Shown: one piece after another, positions 7,941 through 16,917 of the stretch
How the letters are laid out: every line of letters starts with the position of its first letter
How positions within the stretch are numbered: the first letter of the stretch is position 1
Origin: Myxococcales bacterium SG8_38
GTDB lineage: Bacteria; Myxococcota_A; Polyangia; Polyangiales; Houyiibacteriaceae
Reading direction: 5' to 3'
Length of the DNA stretch: 53,345 bases
Assembly (NCBI GenBank): GCA_001303415.1
Contig: LJTN01000045.1
Coordinates: 1 to 53,345, forward strand
Program-made: the position numbers and the translations under genes
Notes under the pieces: model-generated
Database searches by the model: none
Seen by the model: only the letters and a program-made list of their open reading frames with translations
What the model was told of the DNA's origin: nothing

Positions 7941-10022
7941 TCAGGCGAGCAGCGGCGCGAGAACGAGCGCGACGATGCTCATCAGCTTCACGAGTATGTT
8001 CAGGGAGGGACCCGCCGTGTCTTTGAAGGGGTCGCCCACGGTATCGCCCACGACTGCGGCGTTGTGCGCCTCGCTACCCTTGGGGTGAAGCGTGCCGTCC
8101 GACATCTTGTATCCGCCGCCTTCGAAGGACTTCTTGGCGTTGTCCCAGGCGCCGCCCGCGTTCGCCATGAAAAGCGCCATCAAGACGCCCGACACGGTAA
8201 CGCCGGCAAGCAAGCCGCCCAAGGGCTCCGCACCCATCAGGAAGCCCACCAAGACGGGCGTCAGGATGGCCAGCGCACCGGGTGCGACCATCCGCTTGAT
8301 CGACGCCTCGGTGGAAATCTTCACGCACCGGGCCGTGTCCGGCTTAGCGTTGCCTTCGAGAAGGCCCGGAATCTCCCGGAACTGCCGGCGGACCTCCGAG
8401 ATCATGTCCATGGCCGCGACGCCGACGGCCTTCATGGCCATCGACGAAAAGAGGAATGGAAGCATCCCGCCGAGGAACAGGCCAGCCATCACCAACGGCT
8501 TGGTGATGTCGATGCCGGTGATGCCGGCGGTCTGGGCGAACGCTGCGAAAAGCGCGAGGGCCGTCATGGCGGCCGAGCCGATGGCAAAGCCTTTGCCGAT
8601 GGCTGCCGTGGTGTTGCCTACCGCGTCGAGCTTGTCGGTGCGCTGGCGAACTTGCGGATCCTGGTGGCTCATCTCGGCGATGCCGCCGGCGTTGTCCGCG
8701 ATCGGGCCGTACGCGTCCACCGCCAGCTGAATACCGGTGGTGGAGAGCATGCCGAGCGCAGCAATGGCCACGCCGTACAACCCCGCGACCTCGGCCGCGA
8801 TGACCACGCCGAATGCGATCACGATGACCGGCATGGCGGTCGACTGCATGCCGACGCCGAGACCCGCGATGATGTTCGTGGCCGTTCCGGTCTTGCTCTG
8901 CTCGGCGATGCTGTCGACCGGAGCCTTTTCCATCGAGGTGTAATACGAGGTGATCAGACCCACTGCGACGCCTGCGGCAAGGCCCGCAACGGTCGCCCAA
9001 CCGACGTTGATCCAGGTGACAAGCTCACCCTGCGGGGTCGTGGTTCCGGTGGCGGGCCACAAGAGATAGCTGATCCCGAAGGTGGCAAGCGCCATGACGC
9101 CTGCGGCTCCGAAGGCCCCGGTGTCGAGCGCGTGTTGTGGATTGCCGCCTTCCTCGGTGCGGACGAACAAAGTGCCGACCATGGAGCAGAAGATGCCTCC
9201 AGCGGCGATCACCAAGGGCATGACGATCGGACCGACGCTGCTCCCGTCGGCCACGGCGTCGAAACCGAGACCGAGCACCATGGCGCCGATGATCGCGCCG
9301 ACAAACGACTCGAAGAGGTCGGCGCCCATGCCGGCGACGTCGCCCACGTTGTCACCCACGTTGTCCGCGATGACGGCGGGGTTTCGTGGGTCATCCTCGG
9401 GAAGCCCGGACTCGACCTTGCCTACGAGGTCGGCGCCCACGTCCGCAGCCTTGGTGTAGATGCCGCCACCAACGCGCGCGAAGAGCGCGATGGACGATGC
9501 CCCCATCGAGAAGCCCGTGATCACGTTGACGGTACGCGCGAGCTCCCAGTCGAGCACGTTCATGAAGATCAGGTAGAGCGCGCTTAGACCGAGCGTCGCG
9601 AGACCGACCACGGTCATGCCCATGACGGTCCCGCCGGAGAACGCGACGGCGAGCGCAGGCGACAGACCCAGTCGCGCGGCCGCGGTGGTCCGCACGTTGG
9701 CGTTGGTCGCGACCTTCATGCCGGCCCACCCCGCCGCCGCGGAAGACGCGGCGCCGATGACGAAGGCTCCGGCGATCTGCCAACCGCGCGCGGGGTCGCC
9801 ATAGTACGCGACGCCGAGAACCGAGCCCACGATCAGCACGAAGATCGCAAGCACGCGATATTCGGCCCGAAGGAACGCCAAGGCGCCTTCTTGAATCCGG
9901 CCCGCGATCTCGACCATGGTCGAGTCACCGGCGTCCTGCTGAGAAACCCAACTCGCCTTCATCCAGGCGAAGACCAGAGCAAGCACGCCCGCTACTGGGG
10001 CTGCGTAGATCAGATTTTGCAT
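7941..10022 (-). CDS. hppA: Membrane-bound ion-pumping pyrophosphatase, K+-dependent type
   Basis: A 693-residue polytopic membrane protein (about 16 segments) that hydrolyses PPi and pumps H+ or Na+. The PPi-binding motif [11 protein letters not shown] lies at residues 194-204, with paired acidic motifs such as [19 protein letters not shown] following. In the region that separates subfamilies it reads [10 protein letters not shown] (470-478), with Ala where K+-independent enzymes have Lys; by known family rules this marks a K+-dependent enzyme. Whether it pumps H+ or Na+ cannot be decided by eye. A clear AGAGG Shine-Dalgarno precedes the ATG. Recycling of PPi from biosynthesis is the expected role. 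Confidence 0.96.
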   Translation of the reverse strand: MQNLIYAAPVAGVLALVFAWMKASWVSQQDAGDSTMVEIAGRIQEGALAFLRAEYRVLAIFVLIVGSVLGVAYYGDPARGWQIAGAFVIGAASSAAAGWAGMKVATNANVRTTAAARLGLSPALAVAFSGGTVMGMTVVGLATLGLSALYLIFMNVLDWELARTVNVITGFSMGASSIALFARVGGGIYTKAADVGADLVGKVESGLPEDDPRNPAVIADNVGDNVGDVAGMGADLFESFVGAIIGAMVLGLGFDAVADGSSVGPIVMPLVIAAGGIFCSMVGTLFVRTEEGGNPQHALDTGAFGAAGVMALATFGISYLLWPATGTTTPQGELVTWINVGWATVAGLAAGVAVGLITSYYTSMEKAPVDSIAEQSKTGTATNIIAGLGVGMQSTAMPVIVIAFGVVIAAEVAGLYGVAIAALGMLSTTGIQLAVDAYGPIADNAGGIAEMSHQDPQVRQRTDKLDAVGNTTAAIGKGFAIGSAAMTALALFAAFAQTAGITGIDITKPLVMAGLFLGGMLPFLFSSMAMKAVGVAAMDMISEVRRQFREIPGLLEGNAKPDTARCVKISTEASIKRMVAPGALAILTPVLVGFLMGAEPLGGLLAGVTVSGVLMALFMANAGGAWDNAKKSFEGGGYKMSDGTLHPKGSEAHNAAVVGDTVGDPFKDTAGPSLNILVKLMSIVALVLAPLLA

Positions 10023-10078
10023 TTCGCTGAACCTCTAAATTGAGCCCGGCCCCGGTAAAGCACTGGCGGGCGGCGCCC

Positions 10079-10106
10079 TTTCTACAAGAATTGAAAAACA
10101 GGTCAA
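10079..10106 (-). promoter_or_regulatory. Candidate sigma70-type promoter for hppA
   Basis: On the minus strand TTGACC (10106-10101) is followed, after a 16-bp spacer, by TAGAAA (10084-10079). This lies about 57 bp upstream of the hppA start codon, in the fabD-hppA spacer. It would allow hppA to be expressed apart from fabD. Confidence 0.45.
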
Positions 10107-10150
10107 ACGCAGCGGCGCTGATTCAGTCAGAGACCCGAAATTACGGGGAA

Positions 10151-11080
10151 TTAGCGGGACCTGGCTTCGGCGATGGCATCGCGGGCCGCGTCGAAGTCTA
10201 ACGGGCCCTGCACGTTCACTCGGCCTGCACGCTTGTCGATCCGGACCAGGAGACCGCTCAGGACCCTGCCAGGACCGACCTCCACGAAGAGCGATACCCC
10301 ATCGTCGATCATGCGGCGCACGCTGTCCTCCCACCGGACGGGCCGGCTCACCTGTCGAATCAACGCCTGCTTGGCCGCCTCCGCATCCATCACCGGGGTG
10401 GCGTCTACATTCACGTACACCGGCACGCGGGGGGTCGAAAAAGCCACTCGCTCGATATCCTCGCGCAGACGCGCTTCGGCCGGCTCCATGAGCGACGAGT
10501 GAAAAGGCGCGCTCACCGGAAGCGTGCTGGCCCGTGCTCCTGCCTCTTTGAGCTTGGCGCCCGCTTCCCGCACGGCTTCCGCTTCGCCGGCAATCACGGT
10601 TTGCTCCGGGGAGTTGTAGTTCACTGCTTCGACCAGCCCGGGCACCTCGGCGCAGATGCGCTCCACCAAGGTTCGATCCGCCTTGAGCACCGCGGCCATC
10701 GCGCCTCGTCCGTAAGGCACCGCCTCTTGCATGTACTGTCCCCGTTTGCGCACCAAGCGCAGCGCCTCGCCGAGCTCGAGGGTGCCAGCAGCCACGTGGG
10801 CGGAGTATTCCCCGAGGCTGTGCCCCGCCACGACGTCGAAGGGCGCGTCGAGCGCGCGCAGAAGCGCGATCGATGTGGCAAGGATCGCAGGCTGCGTGTT
10901 TGCCGTGAGCTTCAGCTCCTCTTCCGGTCCTTCGAAGCAAAGCCGCGAGAGCGCTTCTCCGAGCGCTTCATCCGCTTCGTCGAAGACGGCCCGGGCAGCC
11001 TCGGAAGCCTCGTATGCCTCCTGGCCCATACCCACCTTCTGACTGCCCTGCCCAGGAAACACGAATGCGACCTTGCCCAT
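10151..11080 (-). CDS. fabD: Malonyl-CoA:ACP transacylase
   Basis: Loads malonyl groups onto acyl carrier protein for fatty acid synthesis. The ATG at 11080 gives 309 residues, exactly the usual length, starting MGKVAFVFPGQGSQ with the oxyanion-hole Gln. The nucleophile Ser88 is in GHSLGEYSA and the catalytic His is in SAPFHSSLM (about 197). QVSRPVRWEDSV near the C-terminus is also typical. No other fab genes are adjacent, so this is a stand-alone copy. Its start region is divergent from a small membrane-protein gene, with about 70 bp between the chosen starts. Confidence 0.95.
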   Translation of the reverse strand: MGKVAFVFPGQGSQKVGMGQEAYEASEAARAVFDEADEALGEALSRLCFEGPEEELKLTANTQPAILATSIALLRALDAPFDVVAGHSLGEYSAHVAAGTLELGEALRLVRKRGQYMQEAVPYGRGAMAAVLKADRTLVERICAEVPGLVEAVNYNSPEQTVIAGEAEAVREAGAKLKEAGARASTLPVSAPFHSSLMEPAEARLREDIERVAFSTPRVPVYVNVDATPVMDAEAAKQALIRQVSRPVRWEDSVRRMIDDGVSLFVEVGPGRVLSGLLVRIDKRAGRVNVQGPLDFDAARDAIAEARSR

Positions 11081-11153
11081 GGGATGGCTGCATAGCACGA
11101 TCCCGCCGGGGGTCTGCTTGATCGAAGAGCCAAACGCGGAGGATCGCGAGCAC

Positions 11154-11594
11154 TTGAGCGCGCTCTCGATCGGCCACTTCATCCTCGCCGGCATATCGCT
11201 CCTCGGAGCTGCCCCGGTTCTGTTCTATGGAGCCGCAGGCGCAAAGCTTCTCGAAGAGCTCGGCGGTGACCTGACCATGGCGATGGGCGATCTACCCTCG
11301 CAACCGGGAGCCGGCCCACTGGCGGGAAGCCCGGATGCGATGCTTCAGGAGCTAGGCACCCTGCTGACCGTCGGGATCGTTTCGTGGGTGGCGGTGTCGG
11401 TGCTCGCTGCGATTCATCTCGTGGTCGTGGGCGTGATGATACGCCGGCGCGGCTGGTGGACGTTTTGCTACCTCACCGGATGGGGCGAGTGCTTGATGTT
11501 TCCCTTTGGAACGATATTGGGGATTTTCACCATCATCGTCTTGGGACGGCCCTCGGTTAAGCGACTTTTCGGGCTGGATCACACGCTGCGCTAG
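11154..11594 (+). CDS. Small hypothetical membrane protein
   Basis: No named function was recognised. From the TTG at 11154, preceded by a GGAGGA ribosome-binding sequence 10 bp upstream, it encodes about 146 residues; a TTG at 11118 would add 12 more. It begins with SALSIGHFILAGISLLGAAPVLFYG (first membrane helix), then a Gly/Pro-rich loop, then a second helix around VAVSVLAAIHLVVVGVMI and a third hydrophobic stretch, TGWGECLMFPFGTILG, running into FTIIVLGRPSVKRLFG. The CxxFPFGTxLGxFTIIVL block recurs, to my knowledge, in small uncharacterised membrane proteins of myxobacteria and planctomycetes. It may be the first gene of the bolA-grxD-kinase run. Confidence 0.72.
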   Translation: MSALSIGHFILAGISLLGAAPVLFYGAAGAKLLEELGGDLTMAMGDLPSQPGAGPLAGSPDAMLQELGTLLTVGIVSWVAVSVLAAIHLVVVGVMIRRRGWWTFCYLTGWGECLMFPFGTILGIFTIIVLGRPSVKRLFGLDHTLR

Positions 11595-11655
11595 GCGCGC
11601 CCATTGACAACGACTCGCCCCGGCCGTAGCCCACGGGTTGGAGTGAGGCTGCTCG

Positions 11656-11910
11656 ATGGTTGAAGCCGACGAATTACGAGAGCGCATTCGCCAGGCGCTC
11701 GGAAGCGTTTCCCACCTCGAGGTGAGAGACCTGACGGGCACCAAGGATCACTGGGAAGCGTTGATCGTGTCCGAGGCGTTTTCGGGCAAGAGCCGCATCG
11801 AACAGCATCAGATGGTGTACGCGGCGCTCGGCGAGTTGATGGCCGGGCCCGTGCATGCACTTGCGCTCAAGACCTACTCGCCCGAGAGTTGGTCCAAGCA
11901 AGAGGGTTAG
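11656..11910 (+). CDS. bolA: BolA-family protein
   Basis: 84 residues with the class II KH-like fold. The conserved core is IEQHQMVYAALGELM followed by GPVHALALKTYSPESW, including the invariant His before ALALK that binds Fe-S together with a CGFS glutaredoxin. The gene is directly followed, 3 bp downstream, by such a glutaredoxin, which strongly supports a BolA-Grx pair acting in Fe-S cluster trafficking or sensing in the cytosol. GTGAGG upstream is a weak ribosome-binding site. Confidence 0.93.
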   Translation: MVEADELRERIRQALGSVSHLEVRDLTGTKDHWEALIVSEAFSGKSRIEQHQMVYAALGELMAGPVHALALKTYSPESWSKQEG

Positions 11911-11913
11911 ACG

Positions 11914-12234
11914 ATGGAAGACAGCGTGCGACAACGCATTCAAGACATCATCGAGAGCCACGACGTCGTGCTCTTCATGAAGGGCACCAAGCATTTCCCC
12001 CAGTGCGGCTTCTCCGCGACCGTGGTCGAGGTTTTGCGCCGTTCGGGCGCAGATTTCCAAGACGTGAACGTGCTTGAGGATCCCGGAATCCGCCAGGGAA
12101 TCAAGGAATTCACCAACTGGCCCACCATTCCTCAGCTGTACGTTCGAGGGAAATTCGTAGGGGGCTGTGACATCGTCCGCGAGATGTACGAGAATGGTGA
12201 GTTGGACGCCGTGCTTTCTGCAAACGAAGGCTGA
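11914..12234 (+). CDS. grxD: Monothiol glutaredoxin, CGFS type (Grx4-like)
   Basis: 106 residues. The monothiol active site CGFS is in [14 protein letters not shown], with the upstream [10 protein letters not shown] lysine that binds glutathione. [30 protein letters not shown] is the classical second half (TIPQ cis-proline, GG, CDI). These proteins hold a 2Fe-2S cluster using glutathione and hand it on or pair with BolA. Its position right after bolA supports that role. It lies 12 bp before a protein kinase gene. Confidence 0.97.
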   Translation: MEDSVRQRIQDIIESHDVVLFMKGTKHFPQCGFSATVVEVLRRSGADFQDVNVLEDPGIRQGIKEFTNWPTIPQLYVRGKFVGGCDIVREMYENGELDAVLSANEG

Positions 12235-12246
12235 AGCGTCAGCCAC

Positions 12247-13290
12247 ATGGTGGAGCTGCTCGGAGGCAAATACGAGGTCTTGGAGCTGGCCGGAGAAGGC
12301 GGCATGGCGAAGGTGTACCGTGGCCGAACCCACGGCGCCGCCGGCTTTGCCCGTCCGGTCGCCATCAAGCGGGTCCTCGCGCCGCTGAGTCAGAATCCCG
12401 AGTTTCTGAAGATGTTCGTGGAAGAAGCCCGGGTGGTATCGGAGCTCGATCACCCGAACATCGCGCAGATCCACGACTTCGACCGGGACCAGACCGGAGA
12501 GTACTACCTCGTTCTCGAATGGGTCGACGGGCTCACGCTTTCCGAGTGGCGCGAAGGGTACCACGCGCACGGAAACCACACGCCATGGAATCTCACGGCG
12601 GCGATCGGAATCGAGGTCCTCAATGCGCTTCATGCGGCTCACGAGCACATGGACGCAGACGGTCGCCCCGCGCCCATCTTTCATCGTGACGTGACGCCCC
12701 AGAACGTGATGGTGAGCAACTGTGGCGTCGTGAAGCTGACCGACTTCGGGCTGGCCAAAGCGATGGACCGAAGCTCGATCACGAAGCCAGGGTTCGTCAA
12801 AGGCAAGCTTTCTTACATGGCGCCCGAGCTGACTTACGAAGCGGAGCCTAGCGCACAGACCGACGTCTTCAGCGTGGGTGTGGTCTTGTGGGAGGTGTTG
12901 GCTGGCGAGAAGCTCTTCAAGGGCAAAGATCCGCTGAAGGTGGTCGTTACCATCCGCAACATGGAAATCCCCGACCTCTCGGAGTTTCGAGACGACCTGC
13001 CCGAACGTCTTTTGGAAATCCTTCGCAAAGCCCTTCGACGCGAACCCGCGGAACGCTACCGCTCGAGCCGCGACATGGCTCGTGATCTGGCCGCGCTATT
13101 GAGGAAAACCGAGGAGGTCACCGACGCGCACGTGATGGCGCAAAGTGTGCGTTGGGCGCGCGAGCAGACCAGGACGCGTGCGAGCGAGCCTGCGACCAAG
13201 CCATTTGCAGCACAAGAAGCATTGGCGCGGGCGGGCGGGGCGGACGAAACGGTGCCCGATACCAGCATTCCGCTCACGAGGCGAAAGTAG
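12247..13290 (+). CDS. Soluble Hanks-type Ser/Thr protein kinase
   Basis: 347 residues. The kinase domain spans about 9-285: Gly-rich loop AGEGGMAKVYRG, catalytic Lys41 in VAIKRV, alphaC Glu60 (FVEEARVV), catalytic loop HRDVTPQNVMV (Asp148; Thr-Pro-Gln replaces the usual Lys-Pro-Glu, a common myxobacterial variant), and DFGLAKAM (Asp166). The catalytic-loop Lys is replaced by Thr, as in tyrosine kinase-like and many bacterial enzymes. No transmembrane segment or sensor domain follows; the last 60 residues are polar and Ala/Thr-rich. The kinase should be cytosolic. Adjacent bolA and grxD suggest, but do not prove, a link to Fe-S or redox state. Confidence 0.93.
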   Translation: MVELLGGKYEVLELAGEGGMAKVYRGRTHGAAGFARPVAIKRVLAPLSQNPEFLKMFVEEARVVSELDHPNIAQIHDFDRDQTGEYYLVLEWVDGLTLSEWREGYHAHGNHTPWNLTAAIGIEVLNALHAAHEHMDADGRPAPIFHRDVTPQNVMVSNCGVVKLTDFGLAKAMDRSSITKPGFVKGKLSYMAPELTYEAEPSAQTDVFSVGVVLWEVLAGEKLFKGKDPLKVVVTIRNMEIPDLSEFRDDLPERLLEILRKALRREPAERYRSSRDMARDLAALLRKTEEVTDAHVMAQSVRWAREQTRTRASEPATKPFAAQEALARAGGADETVPDTSIPLTRRK

Positions 13291-13315
13291 CGCTGCCTCA
13301 TCAGCGGTACTGCAT

Positions 13316-13873
13316 TCAGAGCAAATCGAACCCCAGGCCCGCCGCGACCGAGAGGGCCACGAATGGCGGCGTCATTCCGATGACGGCTGCGATCATGTAA
13401 TCGCGAAAAGTGACGCCGGACATGGCCAAAGTGAAGTTCACCGGCGGGATGGCCCAGAGGAAAAGACGGATCACGATCATGGATCGGATCGGTTGCTGCT
13501 CTAGGCGGTCGAGCGGCCTTTGCAGAAAGGGTCTCTTGATGCTGATGTGTTTGAGCGGTTGACCGCCGATGGTGCGGACGATGACGAAAGAAACGGCCAC
13601 CGAGATCGTCGCCGCGATCACCGAAGCAATGGAGCCCCAAACCGGACCGTAGGCGAGACCGGACACCATCACGAACACGAAGCCCGGGATGTAGAGCAGC
13701 TGACCTACGCAGAAGGTCACGACGAATACGACGAACCCGCCGATTCCGGCGTCTCGCATCGATTGGCGAATGCCGTCGACCGTCAACTGATCCGTGAGCC
13801 CGGTGACGCGGCCGATCAGGTAGACCCCGATCAGGAAAACAGCCAGCAGCCCGAGTCGAACCCTGGTATTCAC
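13316..13873 (-). CDS. TVP38/TMEM64 (VTT/DedA-like) family membrane protein
   Basis: About 185 residues from a GTG at 13873; a TTG at 13936, overlapping the upstream gene, is an alternative and no strong ribosome-binding site decides. The protein has about five hydrophobic segments. The VTT-domain core is visible: LLYIPGFVFVMVSGLAYGPVWGS, then GGQPLKHISIKRPFLQRPLDRL, then RLFLWAIPPVNFTLAMSGVTFRDYMIA, with the conserved Arg and the Pro-Pro-x-Asn of the re-entrant loop. Family members are implicated in lipid scrambling or membrane homeostasis. It lies at the end of the DUF58/MoxR operon. Confidence 0.82.
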   Translation of the reverse strand: MNTRVRLGLLAVFLIGVYLIGRVTGLTDQLTVDGIRQSMRDAGIGGFVVFVVTFCVGQLLYIPGFVFVMVSGLAYGPVWGSIASVIAATISVAVSFVIVRTIGGQPLKHISIKRPFLQRPLDRLEQQPIRSMIVIRLFLWAIPPVNFTLAMSGVTFRDYMIAAVIGMTPPFVALSVAAGLGFDLL

Positions 13874-13925
13874 GCGCCGCAGTAAGACACAGTCCCAACA
13901 CCCAGACCAGGCGGAAGGGTCTCCC

Positions 13926-15875
13926 TCACGGGGCAAGCAGCATATCGAGCGGGTTCCTGGTGACGCGATTGGAGCCGTCCAGCGAATTGATGTCGATTCG
14001 GCTCAAGTCCACGCGTGGCGAGAAGATTTCCTCATGGAAGGAATCGACGATGCGCTGCATGTGGCTGCGCCCGGTTTCGTCCTCTTCGAGCTCCGCCTCG
14101 CTACAGCCCCAGGAAGCACCGGTCCTCCCATAAAGGCAGATCCGGCCCCCATCGACGCGAATCTGAAGCCCATCGCTCGACCTCGTGAATCGGGGCGAGC
14201 GCATGACGGCTTTGGCAAGGGCGCGATCGATTTCCGCGCTGCTCGCCTGCACCTCCACTGGCAGCGCCCAGCCCAAGCGGCGAAAGAGCCCTGGGTCGGT
14301 CCCGAGCACCTCCTCGTACAGAGCGGTGGCCTGGCGCGGATCCGAAAGCGACTTCCCGAGCACCGCCCGAACGCGCTCTGCGAGAAGCGCATCTCCGGGC
14401 TGTAGCCCTTCGAGCGCTCGACGGGCGTGCTCGATTGCTTCGTCGTACTCGCGCTGCGCAAGCCCCACTTCGGCGAGCACGGCGTCGTAGTAGGGCGCGG
14501 CGCCTTCGCGCGTGTCCTCGCTGGCGACCTCCGCAACGGCTGCGCGCACCACCCCTGGCCCGAGCGCCCTGACGAGCTCTCCCAACAGCCAAGGCGGCAT
14601 CACGGCGCTGCGGGCCGTGCCGATGGCGAACGTCCCCACGAGGCGGCTTCCGTCGTTCAAGAAGCGCGCGGCCTGCCTTCCGCTCAGCCAAGCTTCGAAA
14701 CGCAACCGAAGTCCCTTCGCGTGCGCCCACCAGCGTCCGTAGAAAGGCTCGGTCACCGCACGCTCCACGGTCATCTCGGCCAGGGTCAGCCGGGCTTGCC
14801 GATCGAGAAGGGCCACGATGCTCCGATCCTGAAGCGGGTCGCGGCTGTTGTGGGCGCGCCGGTCTGGCAAGACCGAAGCCTTGCCCGTGATTCGAAGCGC
14901 TTCATCCGGTCGGCCCATGAGCAAAAGGAACGCGGCCAAGGAGCGGCGCGCCTCGTTCCGGTCCGAATCCCGCACGTGCGCAGGCCTCGCGGCCCGATGA
15001 CGGGGCACCTCGCGGAGTGCGGAAAGGGCCTCGGCGAACCGGCCCGCGCGCATGTAGAGGTCGGCGAGCTCGAGCCAGGGATTGCCGTACCATGAGAGGC
15101 CGCCTTTCGATGCCTCGACCAGCAGGCCCTCGGCTTCGTCGAAGCGAAATACGGACCGAGCGGCTTCGGCATAGTTTCCGAGATCGACCGCCGTGGCGCT
15201 CCCGAAGTGGGACCGCCCATACTCGACGGCTTCGGCGCAGACCTCGTAGCTCTTCTCGTCGTCACCTGCTTCGAACTCGATGGCACAAAGCGCGTTCTTG
15301 GCGCGTTCGATCTGGTATGGATCGCCCGTGGCCAGCCCTTCTTCAGCCGCTCGCCTGGCCTCGTCGAACTGGCGCTTCTTCATCAGCGGCCATGCGAGCT
15401 CGGCCTTCAGCTGAGGTGTATAGAGCTCGTTGTAGCGATACATGAATGCGAGCTGCTCGTCGTAGTGCTCGAGATCGCCGTGCGCACGTGTGAGGGAGAT
15501 CAGGATGCGTGCATGCCAACGCCAGGGTTGGCTCTGCGTGGGGCGGACCCCCTCGCGAGCTTCGAAGAGCTGCAAGGCACGCGTTTCGTGAAAGAGCGCC
15601 TTGGGGAAGTTCGCCTCGCCGTAGTGTTGAGCGACTCCGAGCACGAGATGCGCCACGTACGAGCTCGGGTGCTCCTCGAGGTACTTCTCGGCCTCCTCTC
15701 GCGCCCTGACGTACCGCTCCCGCTCGATTAGCTCCCATAGCGCGAGCTCCTCGACCGGGGCGTCCTCCCCTTCGAGTAGAATGGGCTCGATCATCTCGTC
15801 TGCCGCTGCAAGTGACGCGCAGACCGAAGCGGTCGCGAGAACGGCCGCCAAGACAGCTGTGAATCGGCGAGTCAT
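13926..15875 (-). CDS. Exported TPR-rich protein of unknown function
   Basis: 649 residues from ATG 15875, which lies 2 bp after the MoxR stop and so is probably translationally coupled. Residues 1-27 are a signal peptide (MTRRFTAVLAAVLATASVCASLAAAD). The remainder is helical, with repeated Ala/Glu-rich pairs such as ERYVRAREEAEKYLEEHPSS and LADLYMRAGRFAEALSALREVP, which read as tetratricopeptide-like repeats. Cysteines near the C-terminus (CLYGRTGASWGC) may form a disulphide. TPR proteins are regular members of MoxR-DUF58 operons. The exact role is unknown; a periplasmic scaffold is a reasonable inference. Confidence 0.8.
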   Translation of the reverse strand: MTRRFTAVLAAVLATASVCASLAAADEMIEPILLEGEDAPVEELALWELIERERYVRAREEAEKYLEEHPSSYVAHLVLGVAQHYGEANFPKALFHETRALQLFEAREGVRPTQSQPWRWHARILISLTRAHGDLEHYDEQLAFMYRYNELYTPQLKAELAWPLMKKRQFDEARRAAEEGLATGDPYQIERAKNALCAIEFEAGDDEKSYEVCAEAVEYGRSHFGSATAVDLGNYAEAARSVFRFDEAEGLLVEASKGGLSWYGNPWLELADLYMRAGRFAEALSALREVPRHRAARPAHVRDSDRNEARRSLAAFLLLMGRPDEALRITGKASVLPDRRAHNSRDPLQDRSIVALLDRQARLTLAEMTVERAVTEPFYGRWWAHAKGLRLRFEAWLSGRQAARFLNDGSRLVGTFAIGTARSAVMPPWLLGELVRALGPGVVRAAVAEVASEDTREGAAPYYDAVLAEVGLAQREYDEAIEHARRALEGLQPGDALLAERVRAVLGKSLSDPRQATALYEEVLGTDPGLFRRLGWALPVEVQASSAEIDRALAKAVMRSPRFTRSSDGLQIRVDGGRICLYGRTGASWGCSEAELEEDETGRSHMQRIVDSFHEEIFSPRVDLSRIDINSLDGSNRVTRNPLDMLLAP

Positions 15876-15877
15876 CG

Positions 15878-16891
15878 TCAACTACGTCGCAAGCTCGCCC
15901 GCGCCAGCTTTTCGATCTCCACGGCCGTTGCCTCGGCGATCAGCGTGTCGACGTCTTCGACACCAGGAGCACACTCGAGCCGATGCTTGAACACGTAGGG
16001 CGCCAACGCCTCGATGTCCTCCGGCGCGACGAAATCGCGGCCGTGCATGAGCGCCCTCGCCTGCAGCGCAGGCAGCATCAGCACCAGGGCGCGCGTCGAG
16101 GCGCCTTGCAAGATGCGAGAGTCGCTCCGCAGGAGGCGCGCGAGGTCGACCAAGGCTTCCTTGACGACCGGGGCCACGTGGACGGCGCCCCGAGTTTGCC
16201 GGCGGGCCTCCAGGATCTCGTCTCTGGTTACGCCCGGGTAATCGCGAGCCACATCGAGGCTCGCGCGTGGATACTGATCGAGCACCTCGAGCTCGGCAGC
16301 CCGAGCAATGTGCTTCATCTCGATCTTGAACAGGAAGCGATCGAGCTGGGGTGTGGGCAGCGGGTAGGTGCCGGCGAGGTCCAGAGGGTTCTGCGTTGCA
16401 ATGACGAAGAAGAGGTCGTCCAGGGGATAGGACTGGTTGTCCACCGTCACCTGCTTTTCGGCCATGGCCTCCAGCATGGCGGCCTGGACCTTCGGAGAGG
16501 TCCGGTTGATCTCGTCGGCCAAGACGATGTGTGCGAAGACGGGGCCTCGTCGAAAGGCGAATCGGCTGGTCTCGACGTCGAAGATGTTGGTCCCCGTGAT
16601 GTCGCTCGGCAGGAGGTCCGGGGTGAACTGGATCCGGCGAAACGCCGACACGCCCGAAATACCCCCGCCTTCCGCCAGAGCGTTGCCGAGCGCGCGCGCA
16701 AGCGTGGTCTTCCCCGATCCCGGATAGTCCTCGAGAAGCACGTGCCCGTCGGCAAGCAATGCGATCAAAACCAGCTCGACCACGTCGTCTCTGCCCCGAA
16801 CGGCTCCCTTGAGGCGCGCGCCCAGCCGCTCGGCGACTTCGCGCGCGGCCGCTAGGTTGTCTTCGGTGGATGATTGGATCGCTTGCTGCAT
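15878..16891 (-). CDS. MoxR-family AAA+ ATPase
   Basis: 337 residues from ATG 16891, which has a GGAG ribosome-binding site 5 bp upstream; an ATG at 16921 overlapping the previous stop as ATGA is the alternative. Walker A is EDYPGSGKTTLARAL, Walker B is IVLADEINRTSPKVQAAMLEAM, sensor 1 is VIATQNPLDLAGTYPLP, and the PQLDRFLFKI segment follows. It belongs to the MoxR proper group, believed to act as a chaperone that matures or activates partner proteins, typically with the DUF58 protein. It sits between the transglutaminase-domain gene and the TPR gene. Confidence 0.95.
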   Translation of the reverse strand: MQQAIQSSTEDNLAAAREVAERLGARLKGAVRGRDDVVELVLIALLADGHVLLEDYPGSGKTTLARALGNALAEGGGISGVSAFRRIQFTPDLLPSDITGTNIFDVETSRFAFRRGPVFAHIVLADEINRTSPKVQAAMLEAMAEKQVTVDNQSYPLDDLFFVIATQNPLDLAGTYPLPTPQLDRFLFKIEMKHIARAAELEVLDQYPRASLDVARDYPGVTRDEILEARRQTRGAVHVAPVVKEALVDLARLLRSDSRILQGASTRALVLMLPALQARALMHGRDFVAPEDIEALAPYVFKHRLECAPGVEDVDTLIAEATAVEIEKLARASLRRS

Positions 16892-16917
16892 TTCGGCTCC
16901 AGGTCTCAAGAATGGCA

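Noticed and set aside
7932..9587. A 551-codon plus-strand open frame antisense to hppA
   Set aside because: The translation is His/Asp/Arg/Gly-rich, with no ribosome-binding site or domain; it mirrors hppA.
13874..13936. A longer start for the VTT-domain protein overlapping the TPR gene
   Set aside because: The extension is Trp/Cys-rich, lacks resemblance to the family and begins at a TTG; kept only as an alternative.
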